Shown: piece after piece, positions 19,201 to 27,297 of the stretch
Layout of the letters: each line of letters starts with the position of its first letter
Numbering within the stretch: position 1 is the first letter of the stretch
NCBI GenBank assembly: GCA_051747385.1
Contig: JBNJGB010000053.1
Location: 1-28,389, forward strand
Source of the DNA: JBNJGB01 sp051747385
GTDB lineage: Bacteria; Myxococcota_A; UBA9042; PHBI01; JACKFB01
Direction: 5' to 3'
Length of the DNA: 28,389 nt
Notes under the pieces: model-generated
Databases searched by the model: none
What the model was told of the DNA's origin: nothing
The model's input: the letters and a program-made list of their open reading frames with translations, nothing else
Made by a program: the position numbers and the translations under genes

Positions 19201-19753
19201 CCGGACGTACCACGCGGCGTTTTACCGGCGGGTCGAGGCCGGAAGCCTCACGCCGTTCTCGGGACCCGCGCTCGACCGGGGGCTGGCGGCGGTGCTGGTC
19301 GCCATGTTCCGCCACTGGAAGCCGGAGCTGACGGCCCCCGAGAAGGCGATGAAGGTCAGCGAGTACCGCGCGACGGTGGGCAACCAGGTCGTGGAAGCGA
19401 TCGTCCGGCGGGCGAAGGGGACCATGCGGCAGGTGTCCCAGGACGAGGCCGAGGAAATGGCCCAGACCCTGCGGGAGCGCCTGGGGAAGCTCCTCGATAC
19501 GTGGGAGGGCCTCGTGGAGGCCGCCATCGAGGGCGCCGGTGAGCGGCAGTACTCCACCATGGACCGCGGGTCCCAGGGGCGACCGCTCCTGCTGACACCC
19601 AACGACGTGCTGCGCGCTTCGGAGCCTGGTGGGCAACCTGCGTCCAAGATGGACCGCAGGTTCCTGGCCCCGACTTCGATGCGGGACGTGGAGCCCGAGG
19701 TGCACGTCTTCGTAGACAGGAAGCCGCCGGAGGAGGAGGCTACACATGGCTAA
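16256..19753 (+). CDS. drmA: DISARM helicase DrmA
   Basis: The protein has 1165 residues from ATG 16256, six bases after the drmMI stop, with a GAGG site overlapping that stop. The N-terminal 450 residues are unassigned and include an acidic stretch near residues 60-100. The helicase core shows Walker A TGGGKT (462-467), motif II DELH (702-705), motif III STAT (743-746), a segment NMISVGVDIDRLG near 922, and motif VI QSTSRVGRD (949-957). A cysteine cluster between motifs I and II (C582, C585, C610, C615, C618) probably binds zinc. The DELH form and the zinc insert fit the DrmA family. Together with DrmB it forms the DISARM core complex that loads on and moves along foreign DNA; that function is known from the family and not visible here. 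The end overlaps drmB by eight bases. Confidence 0.94.
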   Translation: MTTTSAAPAPPQDSAEARERLVDALHADLVGPFAPDADTEEGGEVLPLPPSRWYLTGFLANAGDRAPEEDEQEVQDEDPSLDDADLGAGDDVESDDDSDPDPEPKRRGFFPSSVGMSLLLPPESGGGAPDRLAVTVSWADYVRQEVDKDDEDKEKWPSFVWQRQAPRTETVEVVLDGEHLTQAVPDSRGLRVEAFIKESHAPGIPPGTRAVALFLVNGRSAATKPGYRDEAYAFQVGMKVVSSAGLIPRPDLRDAASEDWESRVSDVQFRNVLEWAVGHGVAVESDGDDERHRVVRISWLPRSTVHRVEHRSETKTETRMEVLAEATSGAELKAALAPLAEEYETWIEEQAAQDVTSGAGVETARRRSETQGHLVREARRARGRIARGIERLAADPVVREAFQRANRAIATASRKRYAWRYEGGSEPRWRLFQLAFILLNVESIGDDTHPDREEVELIFFPTGGGKTEAYLGVIAYTLVLRRLRGQSRPDQGLGVAVLLRYTLRLLTLDQLGRAATMVCALELQRRDAGKAAGEGSNPLGDGRFSIGLWVGRSATANTISQVAKDMVKFEGNKASVFPLTECPWCQKAIESRSVQLKPSAKDPEEVVVSCGNWKCEFCERKDKAGLPVLFVDEQIYRELPSFIVATVDKYAMTPWRGEVGMLFGRATHRRGERFYGAMDSRIPGDAEPLPDMLPPPELIVQDELHLISGPLGTMTGLFETAIEHLTRYRGEDGKLRMPKILASTATVREASSHVKALFGRSRMSIFPPRGIDANETFFSTVARDDPGRDYVGVAASGRRMKQVLIRTYVALLAGGGRWFKPRGKTGQTVDPYMTLVGYFNSLRELGGMRRLVEDEVRSRCLRYGERMPLDHEGDNPHMGNRKLDMPVELTSRESTERIARTKERLHHDRADKGIDVLLASNMISVGVDIDRLGLMVMAGQPKTTSEYIQSTSRVGRDANRPGLVVTCLNLYKARDRSHYEHFRTYHAAFYRRVEAGSLTPFSGPALDRGLAAVLVAMFRHWKPELTAPEKAMKVSEYRATVGNQVVEAIVRRAKGTMRQVSQDEAEEMAQTLRERLGKLLDTWEGLVEAAIEGAGERQYSTMDRGSQGRPLLLTPNDVLRASEPGGQPASKMDRRFLAPTSMRDVEPEVHVFVDRKPPEEEATHG

Positions 19754-21986
19754 GGGCGGCAAGGTGGCGCGGCAGCCGGACGGGCGTATCCGCAGGAGCC
19801 AGCTCATCACCACGTACGGGCCGGGCGCCATGGTCGACCTGGTCGACGATGCGGTGCTGGTCTGGGGGCTCGACTCCTGGCGTCCCAAGGGGAAGCTGGA
19901 GCCCATCGAGGAGCAACGCCTCCGGGATCGACTCGCGCCACGCCTCGAGCAGGAGCACGGCATCCGGCTCGCGCAGACCGGCTACTTCCGGAGCCCACCC
20001 GGCGGCGACGATCGGGACCCGACCTGGGCTCGAGGGATCCGGGCCACCGTCTTCCCGCGCTGGTTCGTCTGCGAAAATCCCGAGTGCCGACGTCTGCTCC
20101 GCGTCGACATGCTCCAGCGACGGAGGGAGCGCTACGTCCACGACTGCACGAACCGGAGGCCGGTCTGCGTGCCGGTCCGCTTCGTCGCGGCCTGCCCGGA
20201 TGGTCACCTCGAGGACTTCCCGTGGCGCTACTTCGTGCACTCCGGTCCAGAGGGACAGCGCGGGGCAGGTAGCGACTGCAGGAGCCCGGTGCTCAAGCTG
20301 CACGAGGGGACGAGCGGCGACTTCTCCGGCGTGAAGGTCACGTGTGCGTGCGGAGCCTGGCGCCGGCTGGCGGACGCGAAGACCCAGCAGGAGCTGAACC
20401 CCACTTGCCTGGGGCGGCGTCCGTGGCTCGGGCGGTTGGGCAACGAGCCGGACTGCCCGCACCGTGTGCAGCTCATGGTCCGTACCGCTTCGAACAGCTA
20501 CTTCTCCGTCACCGAGAGCGCGCTGTCGATCCCGGAAGAAGGGAGCAAGCTCTTCGACGTGGTCAATGACCACTGGGACGTCCTCCAGGCGGCTTCGGCG
20601 CAGACATTGTCGTCCTTCCGAACGATCCCCGATGTGGGCGACGCCATCGGGAACTACTCGGACGCCGAGGTGCTGCATGCGGTGTCCCAGATCAAGGCGG
20701 GCCAGAAGCCGCGCCGCGATGAGATCCGGCGGGCCGAGTACAAGCGGCTGGTGGGGGCAGAGCTACTCAAGCCTGCAGACCTCCCGCCGCCGGCAGGCGA
20801 TGACTTCTTCGCGAAGCGCCTGCCTGCGTCGGAGCTGACCGCCGACCTCCCCGCCGGGGTGGCGGGCGTGACGCTGGCCTACAAGCTCCGCGAGGTGCGG
20901 GTGCAGCTCGGCTTCACACGCTTCTCTCCGGCCGTCCGCAACCGGCAGGGCGAGACCGGGGGAGACGAAGCGGAGAGCAAGATGGCCAAGCTGGGCCTCG
21001 ACGCCGACTGGCTCCCGGCGGTGGAGATCCGCGGCGAGGGGATCTTCATCGAGCTGGACGAGGCCGCCGTGCGGGCGTGGGAGCGCCGCCCGGAGGTCCG
21101 CGAGTGGGAGGAGGAGCTGGAGCGGGGCTTCCTGGCGTCCCAGGTCGGAGGCCAGTTCCCGGGGGCGCGGTTCTTCCTGCTCCACAGCCTCGCGCACCTG
21201 CTGATCACGCAGCTCTCGTTGGAGTGCGGGTACTCGGCGAGTGCGATCCGGGAGCGCATCTATTGCGAGACCGCTGGCGACACCCCCATGGCCGGCATCC
21301 TGCTGAAGACCGGCACGCCGGGCAGCGAGGGCACCCTGGGCGGGCTGGTCGAGCAGGGGCACCGCATCGGCCACCACCTCCGCAGAGCGACGGAGCTGGG
21401 TCAGCTCTGCTCCAACGACCCGATCTGTGCGCACCACTCGCCGGCCGGCGACCTGGGCGAGCGGCACTTCGACGGCGCGGCTTGCTACGCGTGCCTGTTC
21501 ATCGCCGAGAGCTCCTGCGAGTGGTTCAACCGCAACCTGGATCGCTCGGTCGTGGTTCCGGTCGTCGGGCAGCCGAGGGAGCGGGCCTTCTTCTCTCCGG
21601 AGGTCTTCGAGGGCCTGACGGAGACTCCGCGCCGATCCGCGCCGCCCGCCTCGGATTCCGAGCCGGCCGCGCCAGTGGCCGCACCAGAGCCTCCGGAACC
21701 TGCGGCGCCTGACGAGCCGGACGGATGGTCGGAGGTCCTCGAGAACTGCATGCTCGAGAACACCGATGACCTGGTCGCGGCGCTGAGACGCGCCGGAGCA
21801 CCCGTCCCGTCTGCGGGTGAGGAGCTCGCTGGTGGAGTTCCCGTCGAGCTGGCCTGGGGCGACCGATCGATCGCGGTCGTCGCATCCGAGGTGGACAGCA
21901 CCGGTCTGAAGTCGGCTGGCTGGACCGTGTTCAGCGAGCCCGTCGAGCCGGATGACCTGGTCGCAGCCGTTCGGGGCGAGTCGTGA
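19746..21986 (+). CDS. drmB: DISARM DUF1998 protein DrmB
   Basis: The protein has 746 residues. ATG 19746 lies within the end of drmA and has a strong GGAGGAGG ribosome-binding site. The N-terminus carries IRRSQLITTYGPGAMVDL, a typical DrmB opening. Cysteines group as C109/C114, C134/C141, C150 and C200/C202, and again near the C-terminus as C555/C561 and C580/C583. The last group lies in the DUF1998 region (QLCSNDPICAHHSP, then ACYACLFIAESSCEWFNR). These look like metal-binding sites. DrmB partners DrmA in the DISARM core complex. After about residue 620 there is a proline/alanine/glutamate-rich linker and an extra C-terminal stretch of about 90 residues (VELAWGDRS, AGWTVF) that I cannot assign. 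The stop overlaps the start of the next helicase (GTGA), which ties that gene to the operon. Confidence 0.94.
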   Translation: MAKGGKVARQPDGRIRRSQLITTYGPGAMVDLVDDAVLVWGLDSWRPKGKLEPIEEQRLRDRLAPRLEQEHGIRLAQTGYFRSPPGGDDRDPTWARGIRATVFPRWFVCENPECRRLLRVDMLQRRRERYVHDCTNRRPVCVPVRFVAACPDGHLEDFPWRYFVHSGPEGQRGAGSDCRSPVLKLHEGTSGDFSGVKVTCACGAWRRLADAKTQQELNPTCLGRRPWLGRLGNEPDCPHRVQLMVRTASNSYFSVTESALSIPEEGSKLFDVVNDHWDVLQAASAQTLSSFRTIPDVGDAIGNYSDAEVLHAVSQIKAGQKPRRDEIRRAEYKRLVGAELLKPADLPPPAGDDFFAKRLPASELTADLPAGVAGVTLAYKLREVRVQLGFTRFSPAVRNRQGETGGDEAESKMAKLGLDADWLPAVEIRGEGIFIELDEAAVRAWERRPEVREWEEELERGFLASQVGGQFPGARFFLLHSLAHLLITQLSLECGYSASAIRERIYCETAGDTPMAGILLKTGTPGSEGTLGGLVEQGHRIGHHLRRATELGQLCSNDPICAHHSPAGDLGERHFDGAACYACLFIAESSCEWFNRNLDRSVVVPVVGQPRERAFFSPEVFEGLTETPRRSAPPASDSEPAAPVAAPEPPEPAAPDEPDGWSEVLENCMLENTDDLVAALRRAGAPVPSAGEELAGGVPVELAWGDRSIAVVASEVDSTGLKSAGWTVFSEPVEPDDLVAAVRGES

Positions 21987-24571
21987 GCGAGCCGAGCCAC
22001 AACTTCGGCTTCCTGCAGGACTTCGACGCGACGCTCTGTGACGAGGCCACGAAGGCGGAGCAATGCTTCGCCCACCTGGAGGCGCACGACCTGGCCGCGG
22101 CGGGCTTTCGACGGTTCGTCGAGAGGCTCACCGGAGACACGCTGAAGCGGTCCGGGAAGCCGCCGGCCTTCCCTCAGGAGTCTCTCGTCGACCGCATGCA
22201 CCGCCTGCGGGACACCGGGCGTGCGGACGATCAGATCATGGCCTGGTTCCACAAGGCGCGACGGCTCGGCAACAAGGGGAGCCACACGGACGGCCGGGCC
22301 TGTTCGAGCTGGGAGGTCGTCGAGTTGATGCGCCTCGCGCGCAAGCTCTCTGTGTGGTGGGTCGCGGAGTTCCACTCCGACGCCGACGTGATCGTGCCGG
22401 GATTCAAGGTCCCGCAGACCGGCAACCAGGCCAGGGACGCCCAGAACATCCGCCGGGCCGAGGCCGAGGAGGAGCGGGAGACCAGCCTCTCGGACACCGA
22501 GCGGGCGGAGGAGCTCCGCAAGGCGCTCAGGCCGCGCGTAGTCGTTCACAACGGCCTCCAGCGGGCCTTCGAGGCTCTGGAGCCCGCCGCCCAGAAGGCG
22601 CTGACCGACGGCTTGGAAGCGTTCCGGGAGGACCCCGAGGCCGAGCGGTTCGTCTACGAGAAGGCCGCCGGCGTGACGGACGAGAAGCTGCAGGTCGTGA
22701 CGCTCGTGGATGGCCTGAGCCTCGCTGCAGCAGTCCCGGAGAGCGATGACGTGATCTTCGTCCTCTGGGCCGGCGCACCGGAGGACGTGGTCGGGTGGAT
22801 GGCGACGAAGCGGGTCGAGATCCACCCTGCCATCGGGACCGTCCAGCTCTTCGACGTCGCAGAGGCCGAGGCCGCCGCCGAGGCGGAGACAGCGGAAGCG
22901 GCGGAGCACGCTGACAACGGCCCTCCCTTCGCCGCATACGAGGACGAGGACCTCGTCCGGCTGGGGCTGCCCGAGCCGCTCCTCGCCGCCGTCTGTGCGG
23001 TCCCCGATGAGCAGTCCTGGTACCGGCTTGCGCCGCTCCTGCCCGGGGAGGCTGGCGACGCTCTGGAGCTGCTCCTCGTGAGCGGCTCCGTCGAAGAGGT
23101 CGTGGCCGAGCTGGGCCTCGACCGGGCCCGCGAGGTCGACACCCGCGACTTCGGCGTGGCGGTCGAGCATCCTGCTACCAAGCGCAGCTTCCGCATGCTG
23201 GAGGAGGACGAGGATCTCGAGGCAGCCCTGGATGGGAGCCTCGAGGCCTGGCGCCTGTTCCTCCACCCTGACCAGCGGGCCCTCGTGCGCATGGAGGCCA
23301 GCGGCCCCGTCCGGGTCCTGGGAGGCGCCGGCACGGGCAAGACGGTGGCACTGCTTCACCGCGCGGCGTACATGCTCCACGAGCTGGTGCCGGAAGGGCG
23401 CGTCTTCGTGACGACCTTCACGCGCAACCTCGCCCTCGACCTGGAGCAGCAGCTCGGGCGCATGGTGGACCCGGACGATCTGGCCCGGGCGGACGTGTGG
23501 AACCTCCACCGCCTCGCGCGGAAGGTCTCTGGCCTCGATCACAACTGGAACCTGCTCCAGGACGACATGGCCGACCGCCTATGGGAGGCGGCGCACGTCC
23601 ACGACGCGCTCGGTTTGCCCCTCGACTTCTATCGGGACGAGTGGGACCAGGTTGTCCAGGCGAACGGTCTGGCGAGCGAGCGCGAGTACGTCCTCACAGC
23701 ACGACCGGGACGGGGCAAGCCCCTCGGCCGCCGCCAGCGTCGGGCGGTCTGGGCAGTCCTGAAGGCGTTCGACGACCTGAAGCGCGAGCGCTACTACTTC
23801 GAGTGGCCGGACACCGCGCGCCTCGCCCGTGAGCGCATCGCCTCGGGCCAGTGGACCTCCCCCTACGTGGCCGTCCTCGCCGACGAGGTCCAGGACTTCC
23901 CCCCGTCGGAGCTGAAGCTGCTACGGGCGCTTGTCCCGCAGGGCCCGAACGACCTCTTCCTGGTAGGCGACGCCCACCAGCGCATCTACCGCGACACCCG
24001 TACCTCCATGCGCCAGTGCGGCATCCACATCCAGGGCCGCTCCCGCCGTCTGCGGGTGAACTACCGCACCACCCAGGAGATCCGGGACTGGGCCGTCGCC
24101 ACCCTCGACGGCCTCGAGTTCGACGACCTGGACGGTGGCCTGGACACCCTCGCCGGCTACCGCTCCCTCCGCTCCGGCCAGTCTCCAGAGGTCTTGGTCG
24201 CCGAGAACGAGTCCGGCGAGCACGCCCACATCCAGTCCACCATCGAGCGCTGGCTCCGGACCTACCCACCCGAGGCCATCTGCATCGCCGCCCGCACCCG
24301 CCGTCTCACCAAGCGCTATGCGGGCCTCCTCCGCGAGCTCGGCCACGAGGTCGTGACCATTCAGCAGGAGGAGCCCCCGGGCCCCGGCCTACGAGCCGCC
24401 ACCATGCATCGCCTGAAGGGCCTCGAGTTCTCCTGCGTCCTCCTCGCCGGAGGCCGCCCCGGCCAGGTCCCCCTCGCCTGGCCCGACCACGACGTCACCG
24501 AACGAGCCCTCATGTACGTCGCCGCCACCCGCGCCCGCGATGAGCTGGTCGTGAGCGGAATCCGGACCTGA
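21983..24571 (+). CDS. SF1 UvrD-like helicase with DUF4145-like and RelE-like N-terminal regions
   Basis: The protein has 862 residues from GTG 21983, four bases overlapping drmB. Residues about 10-120 resemble DUF4145 (ATKAEQCFAHLE, then KARRLGNKGSH). Residues about 183-288 resemble the RelE/ParE-like domain found at the front of a group of UvrD-type helicases (FEALEPAAQKAL, then VIFVLWAGAPEDVVGW). An alanine/glutamate linker follows. The helicase core has GGAGTGKT (447-454), motif II DEVQD (634-638), a segment GDAHQRIYR, and motif VI AATRARDEL from 847. The core is only about 430 residues long, so the large subdomain inserts of UvrD/Rep are reduced or absent. Such enzymes move 3' to 5' on single-stranded DNA. 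It is not a standard DISARM component, but the overlap implies co-expression. The RelE-like part could be a toxin relic or simply a shared fold. Confidence 0.87.
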   Translation: MSEPSHNFGFLQDFDATLCDEATKAEQCFAHLEAHDLAAAGFRRFVERLTGDTLKRSGKPPAFPQESLVDRMHRLRDTGRADDQIMAWFHKARRLGNKGSHTDGRACSSWEVVELMRLARKLSVWWVAEFHSDADVIVPGFKVPQTGNQARDAQNIRRAEAEEERETSLSDTERAEELRKALRPRVVVHNGLQRAFEALEPAAQKALTDGLEAFREDPEAERFVYEKAAGVTDEKLQVVTLVDGLSLAAAVPESDDVIFVLWAGAPEDVVGWMATKRVEIHPAIGTVQLFDVAEAEAAAEAETAEAAEHADNGPPFAAYEDEDLVRLGLPEPLLAAVCAVPDEQSWYRLAPLLPGEAGDALELLLVSGSVEEVVAELGLDRAREVDTRDFGVAVEHPATKRSFRMLEEDEDLEAALDGSLEAWRLFLHPDQRALVRMEASGPVRVLGGAGTGKTVALLHRAAYMLHELVPEGRVFVTTFTRNLALDLEQQLGRMVDPDDLARADVWNLHRLARKVSGLDHNWNLLQDDMADRLWEAAHVHDALGLPLDFYRDEWDQVVQANGLASEREYVLTARPGRGKPLGRRQRRAVWAVLKAFDDLKRERYYFEWPDTARLARERIASGQWTSPYVAVLADEVQDFPPSELKLLRALVPQGPNDLFLVGDAHQRIYRDTRTSMRQCGIHIQGRSRRLRVNYRTTQEIRDWAVATLDGLEFDDLDGGLDTLAGYRSLRSGQSPEVLVAENESGEHAHIQSTIERWLRTYPPEAICIAARTRRLTKRYAGLLRELGHEVVTIQQEEPPGPGLRAATMHRLKGLEFSCVLLAGGRPGQVPLAWPDHDVTERALMYVAATRARDELVVSGIRT

Positions 24572-24580
24572 AACAGGGGC

Positions 24581-26998
24581 TTACAGGAGGTGGGTCAGGT
24601 CGCGGAGGCGCTCGACCGCTCCCGCGAAGCCGCTGTCGGCGGTGAATTCCGAGCGCTCGTCATGCAGCTGGAGGGCCAGTCCGTCGGGCCGGAGCGTGAT
24701 CGCACCATCGTGATGCCCGTGGCGGTCCCGATCCCCGTCCGGCATGCGAAGCTGCAGCGTGACGCCCTCGCGCCGTTGAAGGACGTCCAGGTGGTCCTTG
24801 GTCTGCCATCTGAGGCGAAGGGTCTCGGCTGAGCGCCAGCGGGGGGCGCTGGAGCCGTGCGCGTAGCCGCCTTTCTCAACGAGCCTTGCGATCAGCCGGG
24901 CCAGCTCGAGCGGGTAGCCGCATGAAAGGGTGAGGTCCAGCACGTTCGCGGTGCGTTGCTCCGGGCCTCCCAAGAACTCCGCCGGCAGCTCGTCCAGGCA
25001 CCGGTGCATCCTCTTGTCTTCCGCATCGATCCAGGAGCGGAACTCCGCAGCAATTCGGCCCGCGCGTCGCCTCGCGAAGCCTCTTACGACGTTGAGCGGT
25101 ACGTGCTCGGCGTCCTCCCTGGTGCCGTGAACCCTCCGGATATCGGCGTAGGGCCAAGACTCCGGCTCACCGCCCGACTTCTCCAGTATGAAGTGGTCAT
25201 GGGCATCACGATTCGAATCCCGCTCGTCGCCCCAGAAACCCATGAAGTCATCGCCCCATCCGCCCCGAAACGTGTTGCTGGCGTGGGTGAGCCACGTGAG
25301 ATTCCCGACGGAGTTGACGATGTGCTGCGACGTTCTACTTGGCCTCTCCCCTTCGTTGTACATTACGCGCGAGAATGGAATGATGTGCTGCTTCTCGCAA
25401 TGGCCCTCAGCGCATAGCGGCTGGGCACCCCTTACGCCGGGTGGTGGCACGTCCCGAGCTCCGCGCTTCCGGAGAAGCCAGTAGAGCATCTGCACGTAAC
25501 GGCTTTGCGGGCTAGTGTCTTGGATGACGGACCCATCGGGCAGGACCTGCGAAGAACCACTGCCCCACCACTTCGACAGATGGCGCGCGGCCTTCGCAGC
25601 ATCGATGAACTCGAGGACGTCCCGGTAAATGTCTTCCGTCGTCTTTCTGTGATGGCATCCCGGCTCGTGGGCCAGGAGAGCCCGCACCGTAAGCGCCTTC
25701 ACGACGGGCCAAGCAGCCTCCTCGCGGAGCGCCGGGAAGCGAATCAGAAGGAGGAGGACCGCCATGAGTCGGTCCTCCTGGAATGCGTCCCTCGGAATCC
25801 GCCGCGGTTCGTCGCACCCCAGTTCCTGCATGGCTCTTCCGAGACACTTCAGGACCGCCGTAGCGGTCTTCATCCAGCCGGGCCCGAATCGGCCCAACTC
25901 GGAGGACTCCGGGAGCCTCTTGCCCGTCTCCTCTCGATGGTTCTCGTAGTAGTCTCGAACGAGCTGGACCGTTCGGATGAAGAGCTTCAGGCCGAAGGCA
26001 CGATGGTCTCCACGCTCGAGGACCGCGTCCCGCTCGGCGATATCCCCGTCATCCGTATCGGTATGGTCGCTCGGAGTTCGATCCCTCCCCGAGTCTCCAC
26101 CGGGTCGATCGCGGATGACCGATGCGAGGTGCGCACTGACGCTCGCCTGCCCGTCAGAAGCCTCGACGAGCCTGGCAAACTCGAGCTCCTCCTTGCGGAG
26201 GCGTGAGCCATACTCGTTCAGCCGTCGGAAGTTTTCGACGACCTGGCCCTCCTGCCAACGACCCTCCGGCAGGATGGTGACGGGCACCTTCGTCTCCAAG
26301 AGGTGTCGGAGTCTGCACTCGAGCGCTTCGATTACCGCCGGAGACGGCGCGCCGTCGAATTCATCGCGCCACTGTTCCAAAGACTCCCAAGGCAGGCGCG
26401 CCTCGTTCATCGCTGCGTCCTCTTCCGCCCGCAGCGCCCGGATCGGTTCGAGAAGCAAGACCGGAACCCAGTGCTTCTTCTTGCTCGACTTTACGCTGAG
26501 GTGCTTGAAGCTGAGCGGTAGCGAGAGGTGGTCCGACGCTTGCACGAACCAGAGGCTGGCGTATTCCGAGTGCGGGCTTCTCTCTACCCGGCCCCCCATG
26601 AGGAGGGTATCGAGCAGGGAGCGCAGCCTCTGCTGTCCGTCGATGAGCATCCGGCGGCCATTTGGCCCTTCTGCTGTGTCGGCCCGGAGTGGCACTGCCC
26701 CGTCCTGGGCCTCATCGGCCTCCCAGACGAGCAAAGAGCCGATAAACATGCCTCCTGCAAGAGACTCCAGCAGCCGCGCGCTCCCGGCCGAGTCCCAGAC
26801 AGCCCCGCGCTGAAACGCGGGGATGAAGAGTGAAGCGGACTCGCGGATGCACCGCCGCACACTCCACTCCTCGAAGCGAGGAGCGTTGGCGCGGTGAACT
26901 TCGGCGGGACTTGCAGGGGCCACGACTAGCTTGTCGGGGTGCGGCATTGGGCTGTTCCCAGGTGTTGAGGCAACGACGCGACGCCTGAAGTCGGCCAT
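24581..26998 (-). CDS. DUF262-HNH nuclease, GmrSD-like (possible type IV restriction enzyme)
   Basis: The protein has 805 residues from ATG 26998; ATG 26947 (788 residues) is almost as likely, since neither has a strong ribosome-binding site. The N-terminal DUF262 (ParB-like NTPase fold) region shows FIPAFQR at about 58-64, SLLVW, and the signature IDGQQRL with DGQQR at 120-124. The C-terminal half carries a DUF1524/HNH-type signature, KQHIIPFS (H538), followed by NSVGNLTWLT (N562, N566) and N575. DUF262 plus HNH is the layout of GmrSD, which cuts glucosylated phage DNA, and of SspE in phosphorothioate systems. Here it could attack modified phage DNA, but the trigger is unknown. About 190 residues beyond the HNH are unassigned. 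The gene converges on the DISARM operon with nine bases between stops. Sampled blocks are somewhat less GC-rich than DISARM, hinting at separate arrival. Confidence 0.87.
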   Translation of the reverse strand: MADFRRRVVASTPGNSPMPHPDKLVVAPASPAEVHRANAPRFEEWSVRRCIRESASLFIPAFQRGAVWDSAGSARLLESLAGGMFIGSLLVWEADEAQDGAVPLRADTAEGPNGRRMLIDGQQRLRSLLDTLLMGGRVERSPHSEYASLWFVQASDHLSLPLSFKHLSVKSSKKKHWVPVLLLEPIRALRAEEDAAMNEARLPWESLEQWRDEFDGAPSPAVIEALECRLRHLLETKVPVTILPEGRWQEGQVVENFRRLNEYGSRLRKEELEFARLVEASDGQASVSAHLASVIRDRPGGDSGRDRTPSDHTDTDDGDIAERDAVLERGDHRAFGLKLFIRTVQLVRDYYENHREETGKRLPESSELGRFGPGWMKTATAVLKCLGRAMQELGCDEPRRIPRDAFQEDRLMAVLLLLIRFPALREEAAWPVVKALTVRALLAHEPGCHHRKTTEDIYRDVLEFIDAAKAARHLSKWWGSGSSQVLPDGSVIQDTSPQSRYVQMLYWLLRKRGARDVPPPGVRGAQPLCAEGHCEKQHIIPFSRVMYNEGERPSRTSQHIVNSVGNLTWLTHASNTFRGGWGDDFMGFWGDERDSNRDAHDHFILEKSGGEPESWPYADIRRVHGTREDAEHVPLNVVRGFARRRAGRIAAEFRSWIDAEDKRMHRCLDELPAEFLGGPEQRTANVLDLTLSCGYPLELARLIARLVEKGGYAHGSSAPRWRSAETLRLRWQTKDHLDVLQRREGVTLQLRMPDGDRDRHGHHDGAITLRPDGLALQLHDERSEFTADSGFAGAVERLRDLTHLL

Positions 26999-27145
26999 GA
27001 CGAGTCCGCTACCGCCGTGATGGCTTCCAGTTGCTGCATCTGCACGTGACGCCTGCGACGGCAGCACACAGAAGCGCTGCGGCGGCCAAAGACCTAACCC
27101 GCCACGGGATGGCCCCTCAACCGGTCCTTCGCGTTCGGTTGAAAT

Positions 27146-27177
27146 CGGTGCCTTGCGAGAGCGCACCGGTACGGTGC
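27146..27177. repeat. Cluster of three CGGTGC motifs (candidate operator)
   Basis: CGGTGC occurs at 27146-27151 and 27172-27177, and its reverse complement GCACCG at 27163-27168. The last two form a 15-base inverted repeat with a GTA centre. The cluster is about 150-170 bases upstream of the DUF262-HNH start. It may bind a regulator; in GC-rich DNA chance cannot be excluded. Confidence 0.25.
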
Positions 27178-27260
27178 TTCCGTGGTTTGGCGTTACGAGA
27201 TTCCGGGATTACCCGAGCCTGAACGCCTGCGTGGTCTCCCCGTGGGGCTGGCGGGGGATG

Positions 27261-27297
27261 CTCCTGATCAGTCCCGGTGGCTTGGCCCTGTCAGGAG
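27261..27297. terminator. Hairpin after the ART-like operon (possible terminator)
   Basis: CTCCTGA (27261-27267) pairs with TCAGGAG (27291-27297), and after one bulged base CAG pairs with CTG, giving a stem of about ten pairs. It begins 26 bases past the stop of the 70-residue gene on the minus strand. No T-run follows, so it is not a classical intrinsic terminator. It could instead be an operator or a transcript-stabilising stem. Confidence 0.28.

Noticed and set aside
15785..19963. 1392-codon minus-strand frame opposite drmA
   Set aside because: It is very long but repetitive in composition and without motifs. The helicase motifs of DrmA lie on the plus strand. Such frames are expected in 70% G+C coding DNA.
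21983..24571. Reading the SF1 helicase as a RecB-like nuclease-helicase
   Set aside because: The chain ends just after motif VI, and no PD-(D/E)xK nuclease motif follows.
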